From positions 62,001 through 126,000 of the forward strand of contig JASEFH010000005.1 of NCBI GenBank assembly GCA_030019205.1: a stretch of 64,000 nt of DNA, in the 5' to 3' direction. Position 1 is the first letter of the stretch. Every line of letters starts with the position of its first letter. Of the stretch, positions 56,614-64,000 are shown piece after piece. The stretch is from Methanomicrobiales archaeon. GTDB lineage: Archaea; Halobacteriota; Methanomicrobia; Methanomicrobiales; JACTUA01. The translations under genes and the position numbers were made by a program. The notes below the pieces were generated by a model. It saw only the letters and a program-made list of their open reading frames with translations. It had not been told where the DNA came from and ran no database searches.

Positions 56614-57641
56614 CTCGGCACCCACTCTCTGTATTCCTGAACGACCTTTCTCTGTGTTTTTGTGGGTGGATTGTCCCATATACCGAGGTCTTCATAGATC
56701 CGCTTTATCTCTGCATGCACGGCAATCTTCAGCTCATTGTCCCCGATGGCGGTCCAGCTATCGAAGAGGTAGTTCGGACTGTTTTTAACCAGTTCCTCAG
56801 GAGTGGTCGCCTGCTTCTGCGAGAGGGATTCCAGCCATTCCCTCCCCTTCGTAGACGGGGTTTTGGGATGGAACCGCCCATATCCTACGGCGGTCTTCGC
56901 GCCTGCACCGATATCCTTCAGCGCATGCGTCAAATATTCCGCCATCTTCCGGCAATCATCCCTGCTCTCGCCCCTCGGAAGAAGCCCGAAGAGGAACTCC
57001 TGCCCTTCTTTCACTGCCAGGAAGGGGATGGGTACGGGGCTGTGCCAATCTGCAGGAGGTTCATCCCTCGTATAATACTCCCTGTAGTGAGGAGTCATCA
57101 CCTCCAGCTGCAGTTTCACGCGTCGTGTCGGGAGCGCATCGAGCACGATCACCGAACCCGCATTCCTGCTATCTTTGGGGCCGAAGAGGCGGTCGATCTC
57201 ATCGCGGCTCATGTTCTGCCATTCTTCCGCCCACGCCCGGATCATCCCCTTGATCGAAGAACCGGGGAGATAGGGAACCCCCAGGGTTGCATGCCAGGCA
57301 AATCCGATCCCATCCTGGGATCCCCGCCCGATTCCCGTGATAAAGGGCCCCTTTGTCTGGAAGAGGATCTTCAATCCACCGAAGCATTCGATCAGCTTTT
57401 CCCGGCGTTCCTTAGCCTCTTCCAGCAGATCCGCATCTCCTGTTTTGATCTTAGCGAACTGTTCGAACCATTCCTTCCTTTTCTTGGCATTGATCTCCCA
57501 TTTACCCCATCTCTTGCCCGAGAGATCGCAGTCCCAGATATTGCAGAACTTCTCGAACCTCAGTCCGGTATTCCCTCTCGGATCCGCTATCACGGATGGG
57601 TCTCTCTGCGTTTTATATAGGGGAATGGTCACGAGCATCAT
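56610..57641 (-). CDS. cmr6: Cmr6 RAMP protein, 343 aa
   Basis: A RAMP-fold subunit of the type III-B effector, capping the Cmr4 filament. The core has KGPFITGIGRGSQDGIGFAW, GVPYLPGSSIKGMIRAWAEE and a C-terminal glycine-rich loop IGAGAKTAVGYGRF. About 90 N-terminal residues precede the RAMP core. Two adjacent ATG codons overlap the cmr5 stop and either could start translation. Confidence 0.88.
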   Translation of the reverse strand: MMLVTIPLYKTQRDPSVIADPRGNTGLRFEKFCNIWDCDLSGKRWGKWEINAKKRKEWFEQFAKIKTGDADLLEEAKERREKLIECFGGLKILFQTKGPFITGIGRGSQDGIGFAWHATLGVPYLPGSSIKGMIRAWAEEWQNMSRDEIDRLFGPKDSRNAGSVIVLDALPTRRVKLQLEVMTPHYREYYTRDEPPADWHSPVPIPFLAVKEGQEFLFGLLPRGESRDDCRKMAEYLTHALKDIGAGAKTAVGYGRFHPKTPSTKGREWLESLSQKQATTPEELVKNSPNYLFDSWTAIGDNELKIAVHAEIKRIYEDLGIWDNPPTKTQRKVVQEYREWVPR

Positions 57642-58063
57642 TCCTCCTTCTTTTTCAGGAACGCCCTGGCAAACTTCTTCAGCCATTCCAGATAGGCCAG
57701 GGCCTCTGCCTGAGCGAGGATGTATTGCTCCTGCGTGCCGTTCACGATCCCCTTCATCAGACCCTCCTCACTCCTGTATATCCCGCGTTTCTCAACGATC
57801 CACTTCTCGAGCGCAGTATACAGTCGTCGATGCGCCTCCCTGTCTCTTCTCTCCTTTTCGCTTTTCTTATCAGCTCCAGCCTTTTCGGCGGTTGCAAACT
57901 CGGCGGCTGCAAGCTCGGCGGCGAGTGCCTGGCCCAATCCGTTCACGAGGATGGAAGCAGGCAATCGCTCCACGTAGCTCCGGAAATGCCCTGTGTCCGA
58001 CTTCCGGATCTCGTTGACCACCTCCCATGCATGCTTTGCCCTCTCCTGCTCCAGAGTTCGCAT
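57638..58063 (-). CDS. cmr5: Cmr5 small subunit, 141 aa
   Basis: A small helical subunit of the Cmr complex, forming the second, inner filament. It starts MRTLEQERAKHAWEVVNEIR and contains YVERLPASILVNGLGQALA, as in the family. The final helix reads LEWLKKFARAFLKKKEE. Length is normal. It begins 5 nt after cmr4. Confidence 0.88.
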   Translation of the reverse strand: MRTLEQERAKHAWEVVNEIRKSDTGHFRSYVERLPASILVNGLGQALAAELAAAEFATAEKAGADKKSEKERRDREAHRRLYTALEKWIVEKRGIYRSEEGLMKGIVNGTQEQYILAQAEALAYLEWLKKFARAFLKKKEE

Positions 58064-58068
58064 GCCCC

Positions 58069-58890
58069 TCACTCCACGAGGCGGATCGCACACCAGCCCA
58101 TCCCCACGGTCTCGTCCCCTCCCACCTGGAGATAGGGGCGGCGCTCAAAGACCTTCTTCACCGAACCGAAAAGTTCCCCCTCCCCTTTCTCGAAGAGCAA
58201 CGCATAGAGGAGCGTATCGGGGGGGATCGTCTCCTCGTACCAGAGATTCATGCTCTTCTTGTTCTTGTCCAGGACGTTCCGTGCGTTCACCGGCAGACCG
58301 TATCGTGCGAACCACTGGAAGTCATCGTCATGCAGGAGGACGATACCCTCCTTCAACCGCGCCTTTGTCCGTTCGTGAAGGATCAGGGGCTCGATGGTGC
58401 GAATGAATTCTTCCGGTACCGCACCTATGCGCTTAAACTCTCTCTCCTCAAGAAAAATCGTCTTATCTTCGCTGTTTCCGCCCAAAACTTCGCCACGTTT
58501 GGGACTGATGGTAGAGAGCCTACTCTCCAGCTCCCCGCTCTCCCTCCCGCAGATCCTCATGTCCCGAAGCCATCGCTCCAGGATATGCGGGCAGGTTGCC
58601 CATTTGAACTGGGTTGTAAGGCTTCTCACCGGCAGGAGAAGCAGTCTTCCGTCCGAGATCAGCAATTCTCCTGCACTGTCGGGTGCGCCAAACAATCTTT
58701 TCGCTTCCTGTTTCAGTTCCGCCTGGGATTCGACCCTCTCTCTTAGCGAACCCTTCAGGCTGGTGCCCGCGATGACAGGGTAATTCGTCACTGCCTCTCT
58801 GGCGACCGGGAGATCGACGAATCCCTCCGTCCTTCCCGCCCCTGGATGCAGGGGCGTCTCTGCCAGCATGCCCATGATCATGCCCTTCAT
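58069..58890 (-). CDS. cmr4: Cmr4 backbone RAMP with RNA-cleaving aspartate, 273 aa
   Basis: The repeated backbone subunit that cleaves target RNA at 6-nt intervals. The N-terminal loop HPGAGRTEGFVDLPVARE places Asp26 at the position of the catalytic aspartate. The typical PVIAGTSLKGSLRERVE and LISDGRLLLLPVRSLT follow, and the C terminus has LQVGGDETVGMGWCAIRL. The start ATG overlaps the cmr3 stop and has GGAGG eight bases upstream. Longer in-frame starts run antisense to cmr3 and were rejected. Confidence 0.9.
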   Translation of the reverse strand: MKGMIMGMLAETPLHPGAGRTEGFVDLPVAREAVTNYPVIAGTSLKGSLRERVESQAELKQEAKRLFGAPDSAGELLISDGRLLLLPVRSLTTQFKWATCPHILERWLRDMRICGRESGELESRLSTISPKRGEVLGGNSEDKTIFLEEREFKRIGAVPEEFIRTIEPLILHERTKARLKEGIVLLHDDDFQWFARYGLPVNARNVLDKNKKSMNLWYEETIPPDTLLYALLFEKGEGELFGSVKKVFERRPYLQVGGDETVGMGWCAIRLVE

Positions 58891-59975
58891 GATGACCATC
58901 CTCCTATCACAACCTCTCCAAATCCAAACGCTGTGTATTCTCCTATCTTTCCATGATGCATACGTTCCACGGCTGCCCGGTCGTTCTCTTCTGCCTCGAG
59001 GAACCATGTCGTGCCAGGCCTGACGAATGGCTTCGTCTCGACAGGGCATCCCCTGACCGAATCCCACCGCCCGACCCGAATCGGGCGGTTCATGCATGCG
59101 GAGACGACTCTCCCCGGCACACCCGGAATCCTGCCGCCCGGCCCTGGTAGATCCCTGAAATGCGCCGGGGTGAGATGGATCAACGTGAACCGTATGCACC
59201 CATCCTCCGAAGGGATATGCACCGATGGCACACGCATGCGGAGATCAGTCTCGTTACACACCTCCGCGATTGCCATCCTGGATTCTCCACCCAGCAGAAA
59301 AGCGAACCGGTCGTCAAATTCCTTTATCGCCCCTTCCACTTCGGCAAGGAGGCATACATTCTTAGGCAACCGGATCTTCTGGATGCTGTAGAGATGTCGA
59401 TCCTTCGCGGTGCGGGTTCCTCTCTCGAGCTCGATTCCTATGCTGTGCTCCGTTTCCCGTAGAACGCCGGGAGGGACGAGTGTCAGACCCTCCGTCCGAC
59501 GCTGCAGTACCTTCGAGATGTCCTCCGGGGTCAGGTACCAGTCGGTGAGCGCCTTTTTCCCTCTCGATCCTGCAGCAGCCGGATATCGCACCTTTCCCAG
59601 ATCGGAACTCCTCTCCTCTCCTGGTTCCAGGATGAGGAACTCGCTCCAACCGTCTTTCTGCCAGGTTCCGAGCAGGTGGGCGGGTGCGGGATAGATGGCG
59701 GAAATTGCATTTCCCTCCCCTTTTCCAAGGAACGGACCACGGAATCGTAGTGCACCGAGGTCCTCTCCATCGCCGAGCACTCTAACGATCTCCGGAGGCC
59801 ATGCACCCTCCTTCCAGCCCATCCTCCGTGCGAGGTGAGCGCGGATCGCCCCCACGAGGGTGAACGCACTCGGAGGGAAGAGGCTTTCCACGTCCCGATG
59901 GGTCTCTCCCCGATAGAACGGTCGGCTGTCCCGGAAGAACCAGGCATCCAGGGGTGTGATCTTCAATAGCGTCAT
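58887..59975 (-). CDS. cmr3: Cmr3 RAMP protein, 362 aa
   Basis: The Cas5-like subunit that holds the 5' handle of the crRNA next to Cas10. The start LLKITPLDAWFFRDSRPFYR and FPPSAFTLVGAIRAHLARRM are diagnostic, and the C-terminal glycine loop is EYTAFGFGEVVIGG. It overlaps cas10 by an ATGA. Confidence 0.9.
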   Translation of the reverse strand: MTLLKITPLDAWFFRDSRPFYRGETHRDVESLFPPSAFTLVGAIRAHLARRMGWKEGAWPPEIVRVLGDGEDLGALRFRGPFLGKGEGNAISAIYPAPAHLLGTWQKDGWSEFLILEPGEERSSDLGKVRYPAAAGSRGKKALTDWYLTPEDISKVLQRRTEGLTLVPPGVLRETEHSIGIELERGTRTAKDRHLYSIQKIRLPKNVCLLAEVEGAIKEFDDRFAFLLGGESRMAIAEVCNETDLRMRVPSVHIPSEDGCIRFTLIHLTPAHFRDLPGPGGRIPGVPGRVVSACMNRPIRVGRWDSVRGCPVETKPFVRPGTTWFLEAEENDRAAVERMHHGKIGEYTAFGFGEVVIGGWSS

Positions 59976-61930
59976 TCACGCACCCCCTCCGTGGAGAGAA
60001 ACTTTACCAGAAGGAGACCATCCATCGAGAGTGTCGTAGTCTCCGGTGCTTCGCCATTCCGATGCCTCCTGCTCACAGCGAGCAATCGCTCCATCTGCCT
60101 GCTAGCCCTCATCAGGAGCTCATCGTGCTTCTGAGTGTCATTTTCGCGGCGGTGCTCCCCTGCATCGATGTACTCGGAGACGATGAGGTCTTTCAGTTCC
60201 TTCCCTGAAATGGACTCCCATAATGGCAGAATCTGGCCGGGGCTCCATCGTGCATCGGTCACGAGCGACACGATCAAATCCCGCATCCGGAAGAAGAAGG
60301 AGGCGGAGAGTTCGTTCCTCTGTCTGAAATCGTCTGCGAGACTTTCGAGCAGGATCTCGTCTCGGATCCCGTTTTTTTTCGCCACTCCGTCCCAGACCTG
60401 GACCCACTCACAGTACTTGCCGCTGTTCTTCACTACACTGATCGCCAGGCTGTTCCGCCCGTTCCTCTCCTTGGCCACCCCATCGAGAAGTTCACGAACT
60501 TCTTCCAACACCGAGCTGAGAGGGACCTGGTAGTGTGCAAATACGAGGGCGGCGGACACGGTGGCCTCTCCGATCTGTACCTTCTCGAAACACTGGGAGA
60601 ACCGGGTGTGGAGGTGACAGGCGCATTGCAGGGCATCCCTCAGGGGGAGCATCGCGAGGAGATCGTCCCCTCCCGCATAGACGAGTGCGCCACTGTATGA
60701 ACGAACAATCTCTCCGACCTCGCTCGAGAACTCAGTGGTTGCCCTGCTGGTCCTATCGGTATGCCTCTCGATGAGTTCACCAATGCGATCCCCGTCCATG
60801 GCGAGCATGGCATAGAACGGGGAAGGGCCTGTTCCGAGCGCTTCGCAGATGCGTGCCAGTTGTCCCAGCAGGTCTTTGCGCTCCCTTTTAACGGTTTCTG
60901 GCTCCTCCCCTTCTCGTGAAGTTCCTTCCAGCGGAGTCCTCCTAGGGAGAGAGAGAGTCTCCTTGTAGTAGTAGTTCGCGTCCAGATTCAGGAACAGATG
61001 TTCCTTGGCGGCCTTTTCGAAGAACTGTTCCGCCAGCCCCTCGCGTTCGGCTCGCTGCCCTTTCAGGAGAGCGTTCTCTGCGAATGCCTTAGCCAGATCC
61101 GCACACTCCTGCACCCCCCTCTTCAGCCACGGGATGGCGGCCATATACGTGGTAGAGGGCCATCGTTCGGCATTCACATCCCAACCGATCGCCTCCTTTG
61201 AGACCTCGGGGAAGAGGCGTTTGATGAACGCAATCGCGCACAATCGCTCGTCCTCTCGGAGGACCATCCCCGGAATATTCTCCCGCACTCGTTTCCAGAA
61301 CCGATCCTGTTTCTGTCTCTCCCATGCGCGCATGAAACCAGAGAGCTCCTGCCACTCGCTCATGATGGTGCAGTGATCCCCCCCTTCGATTGTCGGGGTG
61401 TACCGCTCCCTGTTCCTGTAGATCCGCCAGTTCTTCCGCGCCTCCATGTCGCCGGAATCCCCTGCAATCCAGGAGATCTCCCAGAAATTCCTCACCTGGC
61501 GGTTCCAGATCTCTTCGGTCCCCTTCCCGCACTCTTCCGCGATCCTCCCGAGATACCGGTCCCAGACTGTCAGGGCGATCCTGTTCCAGGCGGTGTTGAT
61601 GCCGTCAACTGCCATCTTCGCAGCATCCTCTACCGATACCGTATCGGGGATCTCCGCCTCGAACTTGTTGGGCAGGGTGCCGATCCGAGGGGGCTCCCCC
61701 GGTCCATCGCCCCCGGCTGCAATCCACTGGAGAAGAAGATCTTTTCTGAGATCTTTTCTGACATCCGGCACAGAGATCCTGCCACCACCCCTTCGCACTC
61801 CGGCCATCGCACAGCCGGAGAGGTAGGATAGCAGATACGAACCGCTCCACAGATCCCGGGTCCTCCGTCCCTGGGCTATGAATCCCTGCACGGGACCGAG
61901 AGAGAACTGGAGTCTCTTTGCATCGGTCAT
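59972..61930 (-). CDS. cas10: Cas10 (Cmr2) with GGDD cyclase, no HD domain, 652 aa
   Basis: The large subunit of the type III-B complex. Its palm domain carries the cyclase motif in YAGGDDLLAML (GGDD at about residues 419-422), so cyclic oligoadenylate synthesis is expected on target RNA binding. The protein starts directly with KRLQFSLGPVQGFIAQGRRT and lacks the N-terminal HD nuclease domain found in longer Cmr2 proteins. Single-stranded DNA cleavage by Cas10 is therefore not expected. Zinc-finger-type cysteines are not obvious. The ATG overlaps the cmr1 stop by one base. Confidence 0.9.
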   Translation of the reverse strand: MTDAKRLQFSLGPVQGFIAQGRRTRDLWSGSYLLSYLSGCAMAGVRRGGGRISVPDVRKDLRKDLLLQWIAAGGDGPGEPPRIGTLPNKFEAEIPDTVSVEDAAKMAVDGINTAWNRIALTVWDRYLGRIAEECGKGTEEIWNRQVRNFWEISWIAGDSGDMEARKNWRIYRNRERYTPTIEGGDHCTIMSEWQELSGFMRAWERQKQDRFWKRVRENIPGMVLREDERLCAIAFIKRLFPEVSKEAIGWDVNAERWPSTTYMAAIPWLKRGVQECADLAKAFAENALLKGQRAEREGLAEQFFEKAAKEHLFLNLDANYYYKETLSLPRRTPLEGTSREGEEPETVKRERKDLLGQLARICEALGTGPSPFYAMLAMDGDRIGELIERHTDRTSRATTEFSSEVGEIVRSYSGALVYAGGDDLLAMLPLRDALQCACHLHTRFSQCFEKVQIGEATVSAALVFAHYQVPLSSVLEEVRELLDGVAKERNGRNSLAISVVKNSGKYCEWVQVWDGVAKKNGIRDEILLESLADDFRQRNELSASFFFRMRDLIVSLVTDARWSPGQILPLWESISGKELKDLIVSEYIDAGEHRRENDTQKHDELLMRASRQMERLLAVSRRHRNGEAPETTTLSMDGLLLVKFLSTEGVRE

Positions 61931-63117
61931 CACGATCCCCCAGGAGGAAAGATGCAACTTTTTTTGTAGTCCTCTAAAAACTCATGAATCACTCGGAAAT
62001 TACCGTCACTGAAAGGGACAACCAGATCATTTCGCTCTTCGCTCCCGTCCCCTTCTTCCTTCATTATCCGTGCTATACGGATTTTTCCCTCATCTGGGAG
62101 GAATTTGGCCGGGATTAGAGAGGCTACTGCGATGTACTTTGCCCGGGTGAGTTCATGGATGTGAATGAACAGCGGGCTTGCACGTCGTTCATGATTCTCC
62201 GGGCTGACTCGCAACTCAATTTTGTCTTTTTTAAAGTAATAATTATGCGGAAGGCCAAAAGTGGCACGCTCAGGATGGTTCTGCTTCGGATTGTTCTGAA
62301 GTCGTTCAATATCGGATTCTTTGATCACTCTGGTGGCGATGCTTTTCATGAGGGATGTATCTCTGGAAAATCTTCTATTCTCTCCTCTCCTCCTGTTACC
62401 GCCACGATATTCGACCATATTTTCTCCAACCCGATTCAGGACGCCTAGGGCCTGATTTCCCTCATCCAGAGAAAATATCCTTGTACATTGGCTGAATGCT
62501 GTATAGGGAGGGAGCTCATCAGAAAGCTTCTCGAAAGGAATGGATTCTTGGATGCATCTCTTGAAGGTGTCGAGATCTTCAGGCGGAGAAAACAGGTTTG
62601 TACCGTTCTCGATCAGCCCCGTCAGTGTCAGCGAACCCCATCCACGACGGGAACGTGCTCCAATGCCTCCGAGAAGACCCATCACCTTCAGTGCCCTAAT
62701 CAGTTGCTCCCGAACATACTCGGCATCAAGGTCCCGGCATTTACCCTGGCGGATGTTGAACAGGACCGAAAAATCCGAAACAGGACTGGGGATTCGTTCG
62801 CGATTCTCCTTCTGCTCGAACAATCCGTAGCCCAGATATCTCAAACCCGGTCCTTGAATCTCCGGATTCTTCTCATTCTTATTCACAATCAGCCGCATGA
62901 TCGCACATGACTGGCCCTTCTCTGCGCTCCCGAAGATCTCGCCCTCTTCCTCTCGAATCCGTTTGAGAGAACCTTCATGTTCGCACCACGCCAGTGCCCG
63001 CCACCAGAACCGCAGCACACCTTTTATTCCCGATAATCTCAACTCAGTCCTCATCGGATCCGCGCCGCCCATGAACAGCGGCGTCACGACCCTGAATCTC
63101 GCCTCCAGTTCGATCAT
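61930..63117 (-). CDS. cmr1: Cmr1 RAMP protein, 395 aa
   Basis: The RAMP subunit at the far end of the Cmr complex. The first RAMP starts MIELEARFRVVTPLFMGGAD, followed by IKGVLRFWWRALAW and EIFGSAEKGQ, all typical of Cmr1. The glycine loop GGIGARSRRGWGSLTL is intact. Length fits the two-RAMP form. The ATG has AAAGGAG upstream. About 170 nt separate it from cas6. Confidence 0.88.
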   Translation of the reverse strand: MIELEARFRVVTPLFMGGADPMRTELRLSGIKGVLRFWWRALAWCEHEGSLKRIREEEGEIFGSAEKGQSCAIMRLIVNKNEKNPEIQGPGLRYLGYGLFEQKENRERIPSPVSDFSVLFNIRQGKCRDLDAEYVREQLIRALKVMGLLGGIGARSRRGWGSLTLTGLIENGTNLFSPPEDLDTFKRCIQESIPFEKLSDELPPYTAFSQCTRIFSLDEGNQALGVLNRVGENMVEYRGGNRRRGENRRFSRDTSLMKSIATRVIKESDIERLQNNPKQNHPERATFGLPHNYYFKKDKIELRVSPENHERRASPLFIHIHELTRAKYIAVASLIPAKFLPDEGKIRIARIMKEEGDGSEERNDLVVPFSDGNFRVIHEFLEDYKKSCIFPPGGS

Positions 63118-63199
63118 TCCATCATCTCCTTTCTCTCCCGACAGTTCGATCTCCCCAATCATTCTGATTCAATCCAGAATTGGAAGATCGTGATGCAAA

Positions 63200-63218
63200 A
63201 TCCACATTTTTCGTGGAT
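63200..63218 (-). terminator. Stem-loop between cas6 and cmr1
   Basis: On the minus strand ATCCAC pairs with GTGGAT around a GAAAAAT loop, followed by TTTTGC. This could end or attenuate the cas6 transcript before cmr1. Confidence 0.45.
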
Positions 63219-63290
63219 CAGATGAAAACGAGCGAAATGCCAATACCAATGGATCCGCGCGCCGGTTCACCGTGCGCCCGATCCCACCCA

Positions 63291-64000
63291 TTACCCTCTC
63301 ATTAGGGAGACCTCCCGAGGAGACTTTCGCACGGGTGCATCCGTTGCCGTCGCAGATGCCGCCTCCGTGACCTCGGACTCCTCCTTTACCGTCTGCGGCG
63401 AGCCGATCTGGAGATGTCCGCACCCGAAGGATGCCTTCGGTCCCGCCCCGATGATCGATCCGACAGCGAAGAGCCATTCCGCCTCTCCGTCACCGTTATC
63501 GATGGCATAGTCAACCACTCCCGTGAACCCGTAGAATGAGCCCATTCCGGTCCGTGAGGATGCCCGTACCAGGCGGTGAAAATGCTTTGTTGTCGATAGG
63601 ATCGATCCAGACACCGAAAAGTCGGGGAGTTCGCCACCATCCCCGTATTCGTTCACGTTATAGATGATCCGCTGCCGGATATGCCAGAGCAGCCGATCCG
63701 GCGCGGGAGGGAACTCCCCCGTCTTTGCAATGAATGGCGTCCTGAATCCCACCCTGACGGGAGAACCGACGGGCGCATGCGGGATCTGCCGGATGTCGCA
63801 GGTCTGGAGAGCCTTCATGTCGAGGCTTCCATCCTTAAAGATCTCTCGGGCGGAGAAGTTGCAGGTGATCCCGTCTATGCGGAACCTCCCGTTTCCGTAA
63901 TGGCGCGTGCTCCCGATGCCCGACTGCCCCAGCAGCCGCAATCCCAGCACCACGTGCGGAAGATACCGCAGAAATTTGCCCAGGAGGAGAATGTTCAGAT
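63291..64000 (-). CDS. cas6: Cas6-family crRNA endonuclease, N terminus beyond the window
   Basis: The C-terminal 236 residues of a Cas6-like protein (CRISPR_Cas6, PF10040-type), which would process the precursor crRNA. The frame is open to the window edge, starting with LNILLLGKFLRYLPHVVLGL. The RAMP glycine-rich loop is IIGAGPKASFGCGHLQIG near the C terminus. A low-complexity tail of about 35 residues follows. The catalytic residues usually lie in the missing part or cannot be placed. It is the first gene of the operon in the window; arrays may lie to the right. Confidence 0.7.
   Translation of the reverse strand, partial: LNILLLGKFLRYLPHVVLGLRLLGQSGIGSTRHYGNGRFRIDGITCNFSAREIFKDGSLDMKALQTCDIRQIPHAPVGSPVRVGFRTPFIAKTGEFPPAPDRLLWHIRQRIIYNVNEYGDGGELPDFSVSGSILSTTKHFHRLVRASSRTGMGSFYGFTGVVDYAIDNGDGEAEWLFAVGSIIGAGPKASFGCGHLQIGSPQTVKEESEVTEAASATATDAPVRKSPREVSLMRG

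Noticed and set aside
58891-59199. N-terminal extension of Cmr4
   Set aside because: These codons overlap cmr3 in another frame and do not resemble Cmr4; the ATG overlapping the cmr3 stop with GGAGG fits the family start.

Overview
The window is GC-rich archaeal chromosome. TATA boxes sit about 25 nt upstream of several starts that could be leaderless, and the proteins include archaeal-type WtpABC and TupABC importers, PKD/PEGA/DUF3344 surface proteins, a DUF92 protein and a TiaS-like protein. Together these point to a Methanomicrobiales-type methanogen (Euryarchaeota). No methanogenesis gene lies in the window, so the assignment rests on gene content only. No tRNA, rRNA, transposase or CRISPR array was recognised.

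Layout. 0-6 kb: a minus-strand group with enolase, a DUF92 membrane protein and an MFS transporter, plus a dynamin-like GTPase. 6-15 kb: a CheB-CheR-PAS fusion protein, a decayed histidine kinase, an APC permease, a CorA-type channel and an unknown protein. 15-16.5 kb carries no recognisable gene. 16.5-32.4 kb: six exported proteins built from PKD, PEGA, DUF4430-like, DUF3344, beta-helix, metallophosphatase, cohesin-like and dockerin-like modules, and repeatedly from domains that look like the sulfite-oxidase/molybdopterin fold. 32.4-43.2 kb: a molybdenum/tungsten region with a lipoprotein of that same fold, WtpABC, a molybdenum-storage-protein homologue, a MOT1-type molybdate transporter and TupABC. 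It also holds a TrmO-like gene, a TiaS-like gene and a possible structured RNA. 43.2-51.2 kb: aldehyde dehydrogenase, a frameshifted DUF4143 ATPase, a glutamine amidotransferase, an isoprenylcysteine-methyltransferase-like protein, a radical SAM/SPASM protein and a UbiA prenyltransferase. 51.2-55.1 kb: a graveyard of toxin-antitoxin genes (MNT/HEPN, HicA/HicB), an ABC ATPase fragment and a PKD fragment. 55.1-64 kb: a type III-B (Cmr) CRISPR-Cas operon on the minus strand, in the order cas6, cmr1, cas10, cmr3, cmr4, cmr5, cmr6, card1, csx3.

How the parts may work together. The Mo/W region combines two ABC importers, a secondary transporter and a storage protein, and is contiguous with exported proteins carrying Moco-fold-like domains. 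A cell-surface molybdate, tungstate or cofactor capture system is the most interesting untested idea here. Two of the large exoproteins end in cohesin-like plus dockerin-like modules, and two neighbouring genes encode further cohesin-like proteins, one with a C-terminal membrane anchor. This could form a cellulosome-like surface assembly. The Cmr operon has an intact GGDD cyclase motif but no N-terminal HD nuclease domain in Cas10. It is coupled to a Card1-type effector and a Csx3 ring nuclease, which implies cyclic-oligoadenylate signalling with a built-in off switch.
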